Below are positions 48,049 to 59,371 of a DNA stretch of 64,000 bases, piece by piece. Where the stretch lies: assembly GCA_013350335.1 (NCBI GenBank), contig CM023534.1, positions 11,003,542-11,067,541 of the forward strand. The letters run 5' to 3'. The stretch comes from Chimonanthus salicifolius (taxonomy: Eukaryota > Streptophyta > Magnoliopsida > Laurales > Calycanthaceae). The position numbers were made by a program, and so were the translations under genes. Below the pieces are notes generated by a model that had not been told where the DNA came from, ran no database searches, and saw nothing but the letters and a program-made list of their open reading frames with translations. How positions within the stretch are numbered: the stretch's first letter is position 1; every line of letters starts with the position of its first letter.

Positions 48049-50200
48049 TCATGAAAAATGAGGTACTGGAATCACGTGCAAGTCAGATTTTTTACCCATG
48101 GTAACTCCAAAGGCCTCTTCCATCTCCAGTTCCTCTGGCTTCTTTCCATTAGGGAGCTTCCAATCAAAGTAGTAGAGGAGTTGAGCAAGGGGAACAAGTA
48201 CATTGGTCACTCCTAATAGCAAACCAGGGCACATCCTTCTACCTGCTCCAAAAGGGATGAATTCAAAATTACAACCCTTGTAATCAATTTCACTCCCATC
48301 AAATCTCTCAGGCATGAAGCTTACAGCATCATCCCAATATTTTGGGTCTCTTCCAATTGCCCATACATTGACTAGGACACTTGCCTTGATGGGTATCTCG
48401 TATCCTTCTATTATACATGTCTCTCTACATTCTCTTGGCAGTATTAAAGGTAGAGGTGTGTGCAACCTTAGAGTCTCCTTGAGGACTGATTTCAAGTAGT
48501 GTAATTTGTTGGTGTCACTCTCATCAAATTTTGACTTTCCTCCTAGCACTTGTCTCACCTCAACTTGTGCCTTCTCCATCACTCTAGGGTTTCTCATCAA
48601 CTCTGCCATCGCCCATTCCATTGTTGTAGATGAAGTCTCTGTCCCAGCCGAAAACAAGTCCTGTAAAAAGAAAAGAAAAACATTATTTTAAATCCACATA
48701 ATCTGCTAGTCTTTTGGGATGAATACCCGGTCCTAACAAGTTGTATCAGAACTAGATCTCAGACTACCTTATATGGACTCAAGAGATCTCCTAGGTAAAA
48801 GGAATAGTAGTCCTCGTCTGAAGGGGGATTGTTGGGGTTGGCGAATGAATCTCACATTGAAATTTAGAAGGAGATCTAGGAATTTATAAAGGATATGGGT
48901 TACTCCACCTAATGGACTATATCATCAAATAACTCTACACTTTATTTATAAAAGAATAATTTATTTAATAATGGCGATGATGATAATAAATAATAGATAC
49001 CATAAGCGTCACGATCACCATTAATAAAGAAATGTATAGAAATTTAAGTACTTTCGATCAAATGAAACACTTCACCTATGGTTTTCTTTTAATAAAGAAG
49101 GATAGAAAAAATTCTTTTTCAAATGCCAAAACTATTTTAATGTTTTTTTTTACAATGAAGAATAAAAGAGCGTTGGTAAAACTCTACATGCACATGGCTC
49201 TTACAAGCTAGAGCATCGTATCACTACAAAACTCGAACCTGAAACTTTTTGTTCCTGAACCAATGTCAACAAGATCCAAATTCAAAGCAAAAAATAGTTA
49301 GAATAGAGATACTAACCAAAAGAACGGATTTTATGTTCTTGGTTGTTAATGGAAATTCAAGGTCCCCATTCTTTTGGATTCTCAAAAGAACATCAACCAA
49401 ATCCTCCTCCGTCTTGTCCTCAGTTTTCTCTACTTTGTGTGCTTCAATAATGTCATCTAGTATCCTATCAAACTTGTGATGAATGTGTTCTAGCCGAGAC
49501 TTGTTTCCCATAATCGCCCGAACAAATTTCAATGACGGAAACATATCACCCAAATCAAAACCGGAAAAAGCTTTCACCAATTCCCTCATAACTTGCAGGA
49601 ATGCTTCTTGATCTTTGCATTTCTTACCAAATAAAGCCCTAGCAGCAATATTGTTGATCATTGAGAAAAATTTCTTACTAAGGTTTACCGGGGAACAACC
49701 TGCATCCAATATTGATTGGATTAGACTTGACGCTTCCTCTTCTCTTATGTGTTGAAATGATTCGACACGCTTAGCACTCAAAAGCTCTAACATGCAGACT
49801 TTGCGCATTGCTCTCCAATAGTTTCCATATGGAGCAAAAACTATATCTGTACAACCATTGAACACTATCTCTGGGGCCAAGAACCGAGGCCGATCTGCAA
49901 AATTTAGATCATGGGTTTTCATGATTTCAATGGCAACTGCTGGTGAAGAGACTACAATAGTAGACAACTGACCAAGCCTTAAGTGCATAAGAGGTCCATG
50001 TTTATTGGCCAAATCTCTAAGGTAGATATGTGGATTTGACCTAATCAATTGATGCAGATTTCCAATGAATGGGCAGTCTCCATGGTCCTGGTGGAAGTTT
50101 TGTAGCTTGGTTTTGGGTGAATACTATTCTCTTGAAGATCATGAAGATGAAGAGAAGGAAGGAAAAAGATGAGAGGCAATGGATGGTTCAGCAATTCCAT
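48049..50200 (-). pseudogene. Cytochrome P450, CYP71D-like (copy D): two frameshifts in the membrane anchor
   Basis: Exon 1 (50200-49317) is 884 nt, two more than in B, C and E. Compared with E, one base is added in the anchor (an A-run near 50163-50167 on +) and another just after the proline hinge (CCATTCATTGG for CCATCATTGG, near 50069). Translation from the conserved ATG stops after about 57 codons. From about residue 51 onward exon 1 is open, and exon 2 (48660-48049) is fully open with AGTETS, KETLR, PERF and [11 protein letters not shown]. The C-helix reads YWRAMRK. The first exon-2 codons are Asp-Leu instead of the Asp-Met of all sister copies. The intron holds the same TRIM remnant as C and E. 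A downstream start would lack the ER anchor, so a normal enzyme is unlikely. Confidence 0.88.
48703..48920 (+). mobile_element. TRIM remnant in the intron of P450 D
   Basis: A left LTR end (..CGGTCCTAACA), a primer-binding site TTGTATCAGAAC, a short internal segment, the purine tract GAAGGGGGA and a right LTR from TGTTGGGG at 48830. It sits at the same intron position as in C and E. Confidence 0.78.
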
Positions 50201-50258
50201 GTTGGAGAATGAGAAAGAGATGAAATATTAGCACTTCTGAATCAGTGGTCAAGTGCCT

Positions 50259-50275
50259 GCATCTATGTTTATAGT
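50259..50275 (-). promoter_or_regulatory. Likely TATA block of copy D
   Basis: Minus-strand ACTATAAACATAGATGC matches the block upstream of F and G, about 60-75 bases before the original ATG. Confidence 0.55.
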
Positions 50276-51225
50276 CATATTTAAAGAGGGATTTTTTTAT
50301 GAAAATATATCAGAAACTGTAATTTTAAGGGCTGGTGTAACTATTATTTCACATGATGCAACTAGATCTTTTAATTTTCTATAGCCATATTTAAATTGAA
50401 GTTCAAAGTCACATGTGAAATGTTTTTCTAAACATTTTTAAGGTATAATACAAAGCTAGCAGGAATTGATTCCTCTTGAAGTGTGAACATGCACGGTTCT
50501 GCTTGTCAGATCTGTCTTTTCTTCAGAATTCCCCATTGATCCACAAAAGATTCCAATAATCACCAAGAGAGATGTATATCACTTTGATTATAGTGAGATC
50601 TTTAACATATACCATTTGATATGAAGAAGTCCATTGAATGAACGATTTTGATGGATGAGATGAGAGATTCATTATGAAGAAAAGACAGATTCATAAAGAG
50701 ATCTCTGCAAGTTCACACTTGACATTAGAGCCTTAACCCTTTCTTCAGAGTAGGGTAGGGTAGGTGTAATAGTACGAATTGTAACTATTTTCGGGGTGTT
50801 TGAATCAAGCATTTCGGGTTGGTCTCTAAATATTTGTTAGCCTTTCAATAAAAAATTGTTTTTTATAAGTAACAATTATTTTAACATGATGCAACTGGGC
50901 CTTTTAGATTATCTACAACCATATTTAAATTTAAGTTCAGAGTCACATGTGGAACGTTTTTCTAAACATTGTTTAAAGGTATAATACCAAGCTAGCTGGA
51001 ATTGATTCCTCTTGAAGTTTGAACATGCACAGATCTGCTTGTGAGATCTGTCTTTTCTTAAATATTCCTACGACCAGCTGATGAGGAAGAGGTAAGTTGG
51101 TAGCCGAGTCTCTGAAAAAACTTCTATAAAATTATGAGACCGACAGGACTGAGCTAACTAAGACCATGCCCATAGGTACTTGGTTTTAATTTTTAAACCT
51201 CAAATATAGAATGCAGTCAAAAGTC

Positions 51226-51855
51226 AGATAGGATTTTGATTTGCTTTATTTTGATTTTGAATTTACCTTTTTCTTAAAATTTAGATTTGCTTTATCTTAT
51301 TAACTTGAATTATTTGATTTCTTATATAAATAAATGGTCTCCCTCCTAATCTCTGAGAGGCCTCCCTTCTAGAACACTCTTCTCTCCCTCTGCCAGATGA
51401 GATAATCACACTCAACACAATCATTTTTCCGTGATTAGATCTTCTTAAATGAAAAAGAAGAACAAAAACTCTCCCAAATCATTTTAGGCATTAGATTTTG
51501 GAATCCTGGCATTCTCAATATTCATTTTTTTTAATGGACGCTTGCTGCTTGCAACCCAATGTCATCTCCAAGCAGCCAGTCAGGGTGCTTCCACTTCCTC
51601 CAATTCTCGTTGCTTAGTCACATCATCTTCTATGGCCAGTCAGTGTGTCACGTTTCATCTGTCATTCCTGGAGTTTCCAATCTTAGCGTTATTCTATACA
51701 CGCTACAACTTGCGGTGGCGTGATAGGATTTAGATTTGATTTATCTTGATATTGAATTTGATTTTATCTTAAAATTTAGATTTCATTTATCTTATTTATC
51801 TTGATGTGTTTGATTTCTTCTATAAAAAATGGTCTCTCATTTAAGGAGAGACACT
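51226..51855 (+). mobile_element. Possible small LTR (TRIM-like) element
   Basis: Two direct repeats of about 125 bp, 51230-51355 and 51728-51845, share GATAGGATTT, TTAAAATTTAGATTT, TTTGATTTCTT and AAATGGTCTC in the same order. The interior of about 370 bp has no retroviral domains. Part of the interior recurs in reverse orientation at 46375-46480. Confidence 0.5.
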
Positions 51856-52738
51856 GACCATTTTTCTTCACAAAAGTTATCAAACATTTTGAAAGCCGAT
51901 ATATATCGGCCCGTACAATATACATATCAGTGATATATCAGTACACTAACTGATACAAAAACACCTGATTTTTTTTAGACTTTGAATTTAATTACCTGAG
52001 TATCTGTAAAGAAAAGATTTAATTGCATCCATGATTTATTTTAACATCTTGTCACATATTTCCAACTTGATGTGCTTTCTTCCAAGTTCCAAGTATATAA
52101 TAATGTTTTTCAATGTCTGGAGTGTGGGTAATTAATACATCACAGCTTATGTGAGTCAAAAAATGATAATACATCTCCTGAATGTTTGGATTTTATGGTA
52201 CAGGAGATTCCTTTGGTTGGTCTTTAAGATGCCTCATGATTTTTTTTTTCTTTTTATATATCTACTAGGACAGAATAAAATAAACATAATTCCATGCGAT
52301 TAAAGAATTGCTGTTGTCTTCATTTGTAAAGTTGTATTTTATAGGTAACTATTATTTTCAAATAATACAAATTTTAAATTTAAATTCTCTACAGGCATTT
52401 TTAAATTTAAGCTCAAAGTCACATGTGAAACGTTTTTCTAAACATTTTTCTAAGGTATAATACCAAGTTAGCAGGCATTGATTCCTCATGCACAGATCTG
52501 CTTATGAGATCTGTTTTTGTTAAGGATTCGTCCTCTCCAAAATCAATTCCTCTCCGGTAACAAGTGACCTCAACCACATCTCCGGCTCTCCCTCTTCTTG
52601 TTTTCCATATCTATCCGTGTTCCTTAATCAAGCCTGTAATCTTATTTATAGAGAAACTAAAATACAGATATAGAAAATATAAAAGAGGAAATCCCTAAAT
52701 ATAGTAAACACAATATTAATATATTTAACATCTAAATA

Positions 52739-52881
52739 CTTCCTCTATCACAAAATAGTTGTCAATATTCTACATTTATAAATTAAAAGCAGATGTAAAT
52801 TCTCTCTCTCTCTCTCTCTATCTACTTTGGCTCCTGAAACTATCCTTAACAATTTCAAAATTTTAAAATGGGAGAGAGGAG
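52739..52881. mobile_element. Stowaway-like MITE
   Basis: Ends CTTCCTCTATCACAAAATAG and TTTTAAAATGGGAGAGAGGAG are imperfect inverted repeats flanked by TA. A (CT)n run lies inside. The copy at 58529-58661 shares the flanking sequence to about 58740, so that copy arose by segment duplication. Confidence 0.75.
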
Positions 52882-54619
52882 TATATCCTAATACTCCCCT
52901 TAAAACTGTAGCTTGTATGAAAGTCACGCACAGTGTGCCCACAAGACTATGAAATAAATTTTTGCCCAAAGATAGTGATGATGATTGGCCATAGAACATA
53001 TGTCGAACCGGTAGCGGCGTAGCAGTAGCGGATGTTGGCAAAATCTAAGGTAGACTATGGTGCAACTGCGTGGTTGATGAATGCGGTAGTGACGACCTAA
53101 GACAAAAAAAAAAAAAAAAAAAAATAGACTTTTAAAATAACCGGGCTTTTTTATACGGGCTTTATTTTGATGTGTAAAGCACGTCAGGCTCAAACTTTTT
53201 CTCGGGAAGGCCGGCTCAGACCTGGCCCGTCGCTGGAAAATTTTGAGTCATCGGCCTTTTTTTGATGAAATCCATGAGAAAAGAAGGAAGGAAGATGAAT
53301 GAAAAGGAAAAGAGATGTTCCATGGGGACTAGTGGTGGGCAGATGACGGTGGTGGGGGAAGCTCAACATGCAAATTCATTGAAAATTGGACTGTTCTAAG
53401 ATTTATGGGCTTGGGTTGAATTTTATCTTTTAATTTATTTTATTTATGTATTGCTTCTATGACAACTAACATTCTGAACTAAATATTTTACAATATAATT
53501 TTAATGTCCAGTGTAGTATATTGGAGGAAAACGTACTACTTTTATTAATCATAATTAAAGAGGACATTAGCTTCAATCAAAAGGTCCAATACATATGGAA
53601 AGCCCCACTATCTGGGTCATGTAAATTTTAAAGATGTTACAAGAAAATATTTTCGACCTATTTAGAGATCATTTGAAGTCTTGGAGTTCTTCGTCATGGA
53701 AAAACAAAAGAAAAGATAAAGGAAGAAAACCAAAGAGAGATAGAGTCCGATGATTTAACCGTTGTTATCATGTGTCTTTAAATAGACGGATCGGTGATGA
53801 AATGAATATGGACAACAATGATCTCTCTCTCTAGATTTCTGTTGCTGTCATTTCACTATTTTTTGGACATTCAATTCTTTGATTGTTGCAGTGTGATAAG
53901 TAAATGGAAGGGTAATCGATCTTGACTAAAGAATTTCGAGCGAGTCCAATTGCAAATAGTGGGAATTCTATTATCATTAAGACAACATTGTGATAATGCA
54001 ATTTTTCCCCTTCTCCATTTATATAAAAAAATTCATTAAATTAGTTGTTGATTTTCCTAATTTACACTAATTCGAAAGTGCCCATTCTTCTTCACTAATG
54101 GTCTTCTCAATTTTTTCTACTTTGAAAATGTTCTATTTGTGACACCCTTCCTCCAAGATGGGTCGCTCCACATGCCGGGTTTTAAAACATTATTTTTATG
54201 CTTAAAAACCCGAAGGGGTTGAAGTGATGGCCAATAACCCGTCTTAAGAAGTGTAAGTCCTGAGTTCAATTCTCACTCCATCCCAAAATGCCACTTTTCG
54301 TAGAGTTAGGTCATAACAAAAAATACATGCTTGAAGCAAATAACATAATTTTTTTTAAAAAGTTCAAGTACAAACAACTCATAATAAAAACATGACTCCA
54401 CTAATAAACCTGAAAGAAACAACTTGTAAATGGGAAATCACCACCAATTTCCAATGTCAAACTAACAACATTTAGAGTAATAAGGGAGAAGTGAGTGTAA
54501 ATGTTGACTGCAAATATGCAACGTAAACAATAGATTTTGAATACATAGCCCTAAAATTCTTGATCGAAGCCATGAGAAGCGGGGTAGCCTTTTGAACCAT
54601 CTCTCAATAACCACTTGAT

Positions 54620-56396
54620 TCATGAAAAATGAGGTATTGGAATCAAGTGCAAGTCGGATTTTCTACCCATGGTAACTCCAAAAGCCTCTTCCATCTCTAG
54701 TTCCTCTGGTTTCTTTGCATTAGGGAGCTTCCAATCATAGTAGTAGAGGAGTTGAGCAAGGGGAAGCAATGAATTGGTCACTCCTAACAGCAAACCGGGG
54801 CACATCCTTCTACCTGCTCCAAAAGGAATGAATTCAAAATTATAGCCCTTGAAATCAATTTCACTCCCATCAAATCTCTCAGGCTTGAAGCTCTCAGCAT
54901 CATCCCAATATTTTGGGTCTCTTCCAATTGCCCAAACATTGATCAGGACTCTTGTCTTGATGGGTATCTCGTATCCTTCAATTATACATCTCTCTCTACA
55001 TTCTCTTGGCAGTATTAAAGGTAGAGGTGGGTGTAACCTTAGAGTCTCCTTGAGGACTGATTTCAAGTAGTGTAATTTCTTGGTGTCACTCTCATCAAAT
55101 TTTGACTTTCCTCCTAGCACTTGTCTCACCTCAACTTGTGCCTTCTCCATTACTGTAGGGTTTCTCATCAACTCTGCCATCGCCCATCCCATTGTTGTAG
55201 ATGAAGTCTCTGTCCCAGCGGCAAACATGTCCTGTAAAAAGAAAAGAAAAAAAACATTATTTTAAATCCACATAATGTGCTAGTATTTTGGAATAGATAT
55301 CCAGTCCTAACAAGTGGTATCAGAATCAGATCTAAGGTTACCTAATGTGGACTCAGGAGATCCTCCAGGTGAAAGGAATGGTTGTCCTTATTTGAGGGGG
55401 GATTACAAATCAGAGCATCGAATTACTACATAAGTCGAACCTGAAACCTAAACCAAAACTATTTCTATAAGATCCAAATTCGAAACCAAAAATAGTTAGA
55501 ATAGAGATACTAACCAAGAGTACGGATTTTATGTTGTCTGTTGTTAATGGAAATTCAAGTTCCCCATTCTTTTGAATACTCAAAAGAACATCAACCAAAT
55601 CCTCCTCTGATTTGTCCTCAGTTTTCTCTATTTTGTGTGCTTCAATAATGTCATCTAGTATCCTATCAAACTTCCGATGAATGTGTTCCGGCCGAAACTT
55701 CATTCCATTAATCACCCGAACAAATTTCAATGATGGAAAGATATCACCCAAATCAAAACCAGAAAGAACTTTCACCAATTCCTTCAAAACTTCCAGAAAT
55801 GCTTCTTGATTTTTGCATTTCTTACCAAATGAGGATCTGGCAACAATATTGTTCATCAATGAGAGGAACTTCTCACTAAGATTTACAGGGGAACAACCGG
55901 CGTCCAATATTGATTGGATTAGATCTGACACTTCCTCTTCTCTTATGTGTTGAAATGATTTAACACGCTTAGCACTCAAAAGCTCTAATGTGCAGATCTT
56001 ACGCATTTCTCTCCAATAGTTTCCATATGGAGCAAAAACTATATCTGTACAACCATTGAACACTATCTCCGGGGCCAAGAACCGAGGCCGATCTGCAAAA
56101 TTTAGATCATGGGTTTTCATGATTTCCATGGCAACTGTTGGTGAAGAGACTATAATGGTAGACAACTGACCAAGCCTTAAGTGCATAAGAGGTCCATGTT
56201 TATTGGCCAAATCTCTAAGGTAGATATGTGGAGATGACCCAATCAATTGATGCATATTTCCAACGATGGGCAGTCTCCATGGTCCTGGTGGAAGTTTTGT
56301 AGCTTGGTTTTGAGTGAACACTCTTCTCTTCAGGACCATAAAGATGAAGAGAAGGAAGGAGAAGATGAGAGGCAAGGGAGGGTTCAGCAATTCCAT
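54620..56396 (-). CDS. Cytochrome P450, CYP71D-like (copy E, intact coding sequence)
   Basis: Exons 56396-55515 and 55231-54620 join in phase 0 and encode 497 residues. I chose the ATG at 56396 because [17 protein letters not shown] aligns with every sister copy; an in-frame ATG lies 13 codons upstream. Hallmarks are PPGP, YGNYWREMRK, AGTETS, KETLR, FKPERF and [11 protein letters not shown]; the end is IPHFS. The intron is short (283 bp) and carries a TRIM remnant whose right LTR is lost. Unlike A, B, C, D, F and G, the upstream region lacks the TATA-bearing block. From about 56487 it continues into a repeat shared with 34.7 and 44.8 kb, so its expression may differ from its sisters. Presumed ER monooxygenase; substrate unknown. 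Confidence 0.92.
55289..55403 (+). mobile_element. Truncated TRIM remnant in the intron of P450 E
   Basis: A left LTR end (..CCAGTCCTAACA), a well-preserved primer-binding site TGGTATCAGAAT (55315-55326) and a purine tract GAGGGGGGA ending at 55403. Sequence then jumps to the distal intron, so the right LTR was deleted. Confidence 0.78.
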
Positions 56397-57127
56397 GTTG
56401 GAGAATGAGAAAGGATAGCTACTATTTGGTACCAACCAAATATATTTGAGATGAGAAGAGAGAAAAGTTTAGCAGTTTAGCAATTAGTCATATTTTAATG
56501 AATTATTGTTGCCATCATTTGTATTTTATGATTATTATTTTAAGCATCTCTATTTAAATCTAAACTTACTGTCACATGTGGAATATTTTTTCTTTCTTAA
56601 ATATTAAATACTTTTTATTGAAAGGTAAGCAAAAATATAAAAATAAATGTCCCCACAAATGAATGGGGAAGAAACATACAGCTGTCTAGCCAGCAGTACC
56701 TGATTATCTTCTAGGAAAAATGAAAATAAATAATTCCATCTGCTTAAAGAATTGCTGTTGTCGTCATTTGTAAAATTGTATTTTATATGTAACTATTATT
56801 TTCCACAGCCATATTTAAATTTAAGTTCAAAGTCACATGTGGAACTTTTTTCTGAACATTTTTTAAAGGTATAATACCATGCTAGCTGGAATTGATTCCT
56901 CTTGAAGTGTGAACATGCACAGATCTGCTTGTGAGATCTGTCTTTTCTTCAGGATTCCTACTCTCCAAACTAATCTGTAAGTCGTCTCCAATGCAAGAAT
57001 TGATCCACAAAAGATTCCAAGAATCTTTTATTACTTTTTCTTTTCTTCTGATGAGCTCTCACTCTTGCTATTGAGTCAGTTGTAAATGTATAATGCAGGA
57101 TATATCGACTGGTGCAAACCTTCAAAA

Positions 57128-57617
57128 TCTTAGTCTTTTTTTGAATGTTGGTAAGTGCTCATTCAAGGGGGAGAAAGACTCCCAGGAAGAGAATACAAAA
57201 AGGAGAGGCAAAGAGACCTCAGAAATGTAGAAGGCCCAACAGCGCATATAAAGAAAGAGTATAAAGCAAGACAACCTAAATGATTGATTGCAACCCCAAA
57301 AAATGTCGAACACCCCATCCTTAATAGTGGCATAAGTCGGCTGATCTCTGTAGTGAACCATGACCCGATGAAGGCAAGCAGCAGAGCCAATAGAGATAGA
57401 AATGTTACATCTCTGTAGGTGTTTAGCAATGACAGATGCGTGGCTAGTAATGGCTCAGGAAGCTTTCGATGGAGAGTTAATTTGATGGAACAGATCGCTA
57501 TTCAAACACCCCAAATGGTTGATGAGAAGCCCAATAGACTCATCAAAGCAGAGGATAGATTGGCAGAAGAGAAGCTTGCTCGCATGAGAGCAGAGGATAG
57601 ATTGGCAGATGATAGGA
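57128..57617 (-). mobile_element. Insertion with LINE-like 3' tail, identity uncertain
   Basis: The homologous block at 41322-41353 runs straight from CCTCCAAAAT to AATGATGAAG; here about 490 bp intervene. The low-coordinate end is a T-run (57136-57142 region), which would be a poly-A on the minus strand, next to CATTCAAGGGGGAGAAAGAC as in other tails at 44965 and 46090. The high-coordinate part contains an internal repeat (GCAGAGGATAGATTGGCAGA twice). Confidence 0.45.
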
Positions 57618-58528
57618 ATGATGAAGCTCTTAGATCTCATATTATGTGATTATACGACTCATCCTTTTGACCTTAGATGCATCCAATCAATTCAACTTCT
57701 CATCAAGTGAGGGTAAAAGAATTAATATAAAAGAAAGTGATATTCACAGTTAAATTAATGAGACTAACTGTAAAATAGAAATTAATGGGTGAAAAAAAAA
57801 AATCACCCAAGTGAGATGAATATCACTTTCATTAGAGTGAGATCTTAATATATACCATTTGATATGAAGAAGCCCATTGAATGAACGATTTTTATGGATG
57901 AGACGAGGGACTCATCATGAAGAAAAGACAGATTCTGTGCAAATTCACACTTTACATTAGAGCTTTAACTCTTTTTACAGTGTAGTAGTGCCAGTTGTTA
58001 CGGTTCCCCGATATTTGGATCAAGCATTTCTCAGAGGTTGGACTAGTAACGATTGGTAGCCCTATTCCGTAAATATAATAACCGCAGTGTGAGTTGGTCC
58101 CGACGTCAGTCTCCGTTGGCATGTTATTATATTTGTTCACCTTCCAATAAAAAATATTTAACTAAGAAGACAACACTATTGCATAAAATACAGATGATGA
58201 TAATATTATCTAATTAATCACATATAATGATTTTAAGTTTGTTTTGGCATTGAAGATTCTGTTGAAGTACAAGAGAACTAAGACAATAGGCAAAGCGAGA
58301 CAAAGCATCATTGGATGTAAACAATACGCATCTTGCATGTCGTGTTGAAGGAAAAAGACTGATGTGAAGTGTCAATTACCCGAGACAAACAAAGAAGAGA
58401 AGCGGATGAGGAAGAGATGAAGTTGGTAAAATCATGAGACGACCGGACTGAGCTAACTAAGACCATGGCCATAGCTTGGTTTTAATTTTTAAATCTGGAG
58501 ACAAATATAAAATGCAGTCAAAAGTTAA

Positions 58529-58740
58529 ACTGTCCCAAAATAGTTGTATGATATTCTACATTTACAAATTAAAAGCACATGTACATTCTCTCTCTATCTA
58601 TCTACTTTGGCTCCTAAAGCTATCCTTCAAAATTTCAAAATTTTAAAATGGGACAGAGGAGTATATCCTAATACTCCCCTTAAAACTGTAGCGTGTACGA
58701 AAGTAACGCACAGCTTGCCCACAAGACTATGAAATAAATA
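58529..58740. repeat. Second copy of the MITE-bearing segment at 52.7-52.9 kb
   Basis: It shares the interior and right end of the MITE plus about 75 bp of flank (CTTAAAACTGTAGC, GCCCACAAGACTATGAAATA). The left MITE terminus is lost. Confidence 0.65.
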
Positions 58741-59046
58741 TTTTCACTCTCAACACATCTTCATAATCTTCTGACATGATGTCGATGGAAGGAGAAGAAA
58801 GAAATACCCAGCAGAGAGAGAACGAGGGAAGGAAGAAGAGAGAAAAGGAAAGAAGAAGAAGAAGAAAATGAGGGAGGCAGAGGGGAAGATATTTTCAAGA
58901 AGGGAGCCAAACAAGGACAAGCTTTAAAATGACACCAAGAAAAAAGAATTTAATTGTAAAGTCGGTTTTAAGCACTATCTTAAAAATAAAAATGAAAATT
59001 TTCAGATGAAAGAGGCCCATATTATACATGTGGGCAGAGAATACTT

Positions 59047-59259
59047 GAATGAGGTCCATGTTTATTGGCCAAGTCTCTAAGGGATTGATGTGGAAGAGAC
59101 CCAATCAATTGATGCAGATTTCCAATGATGGGCAGTCTCCATGGTCCTGGTGGAAGTTTTGTAGCTTGATTTTGGGTGAAAACTCTTCTCTTCAAGACCA
59201 TGAAGATGAAGAGAAGGAAGAATAAGATGAGAGGGCATGAGAGGGTTCAGCAATTCCAT
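59047..59259 (-). pseudogene. Cytochrome P450 5' fragment (copy F)
   Basis: The minus-strand ATG at 59259 begins [10 protein letters not shown] and the DNA matches the first 210 bp of copy E through the anchor, PPGP hinge and [13 protein letters not shown] region, then ends abruptly at about 59047. An extra base early in the anchor shifts the frame, so the visible frame runs as [20 protein letters not shown]. Its upstream region keeps the full TATA block (59356-59371). The remaining gene is absent. Confidence 0.85.
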
Positions 59260-59355
59260 GTTGGAGAATGAGAAAGGATGGTGACTAGGAACGAAATATA
59301 TTTGATATGTGAAGAGATGAAATATTAGAACTTTTGAATCATTCGTAAAGTGATT

Positions 59356-59371
59356 GCATCTATATTTATAG
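59356..59371 (-). promoter_or_regulatory. TATA block upstream of P450 fragment F
   Basis: Minus-strand CTATAAATATAGATGC is identical to the block upstream of copy G. It now drives only a fragment. Confidence 0.55.

Larger units (their letters stand above)
50276..54619. other. Spacer between copies D and E; repeats, no gene
   Basis: It contains two more copies of the GGTATAATACAAAGCTAGC block (50340-50540 and 50890-51070), a possible small LTR element (51226-51855), a copy of the 43.2-kb block (51965-52560), a MITE (52739-52881), a poly-A run at about 53103-53124, and a truncated SINE-like stretch (54195-54300) with GAGTTCAATTCTC as box B. No protein family was recognised. Confidence 0.5.
56397..59046. 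other. Spacer between P450 E and fragment F
   Basis: It contains a copy of the GGTATAATACCATGCTAGC block (56800-56980), a roughly 490-bp insertion (57128-57617), a copy of the 42-kb block (57860-58470), the MITE-bearing duplicate 58529-58740, and a purine-rich stretch (58785-58890). No complete gene is supported. Confidence 0.5.
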
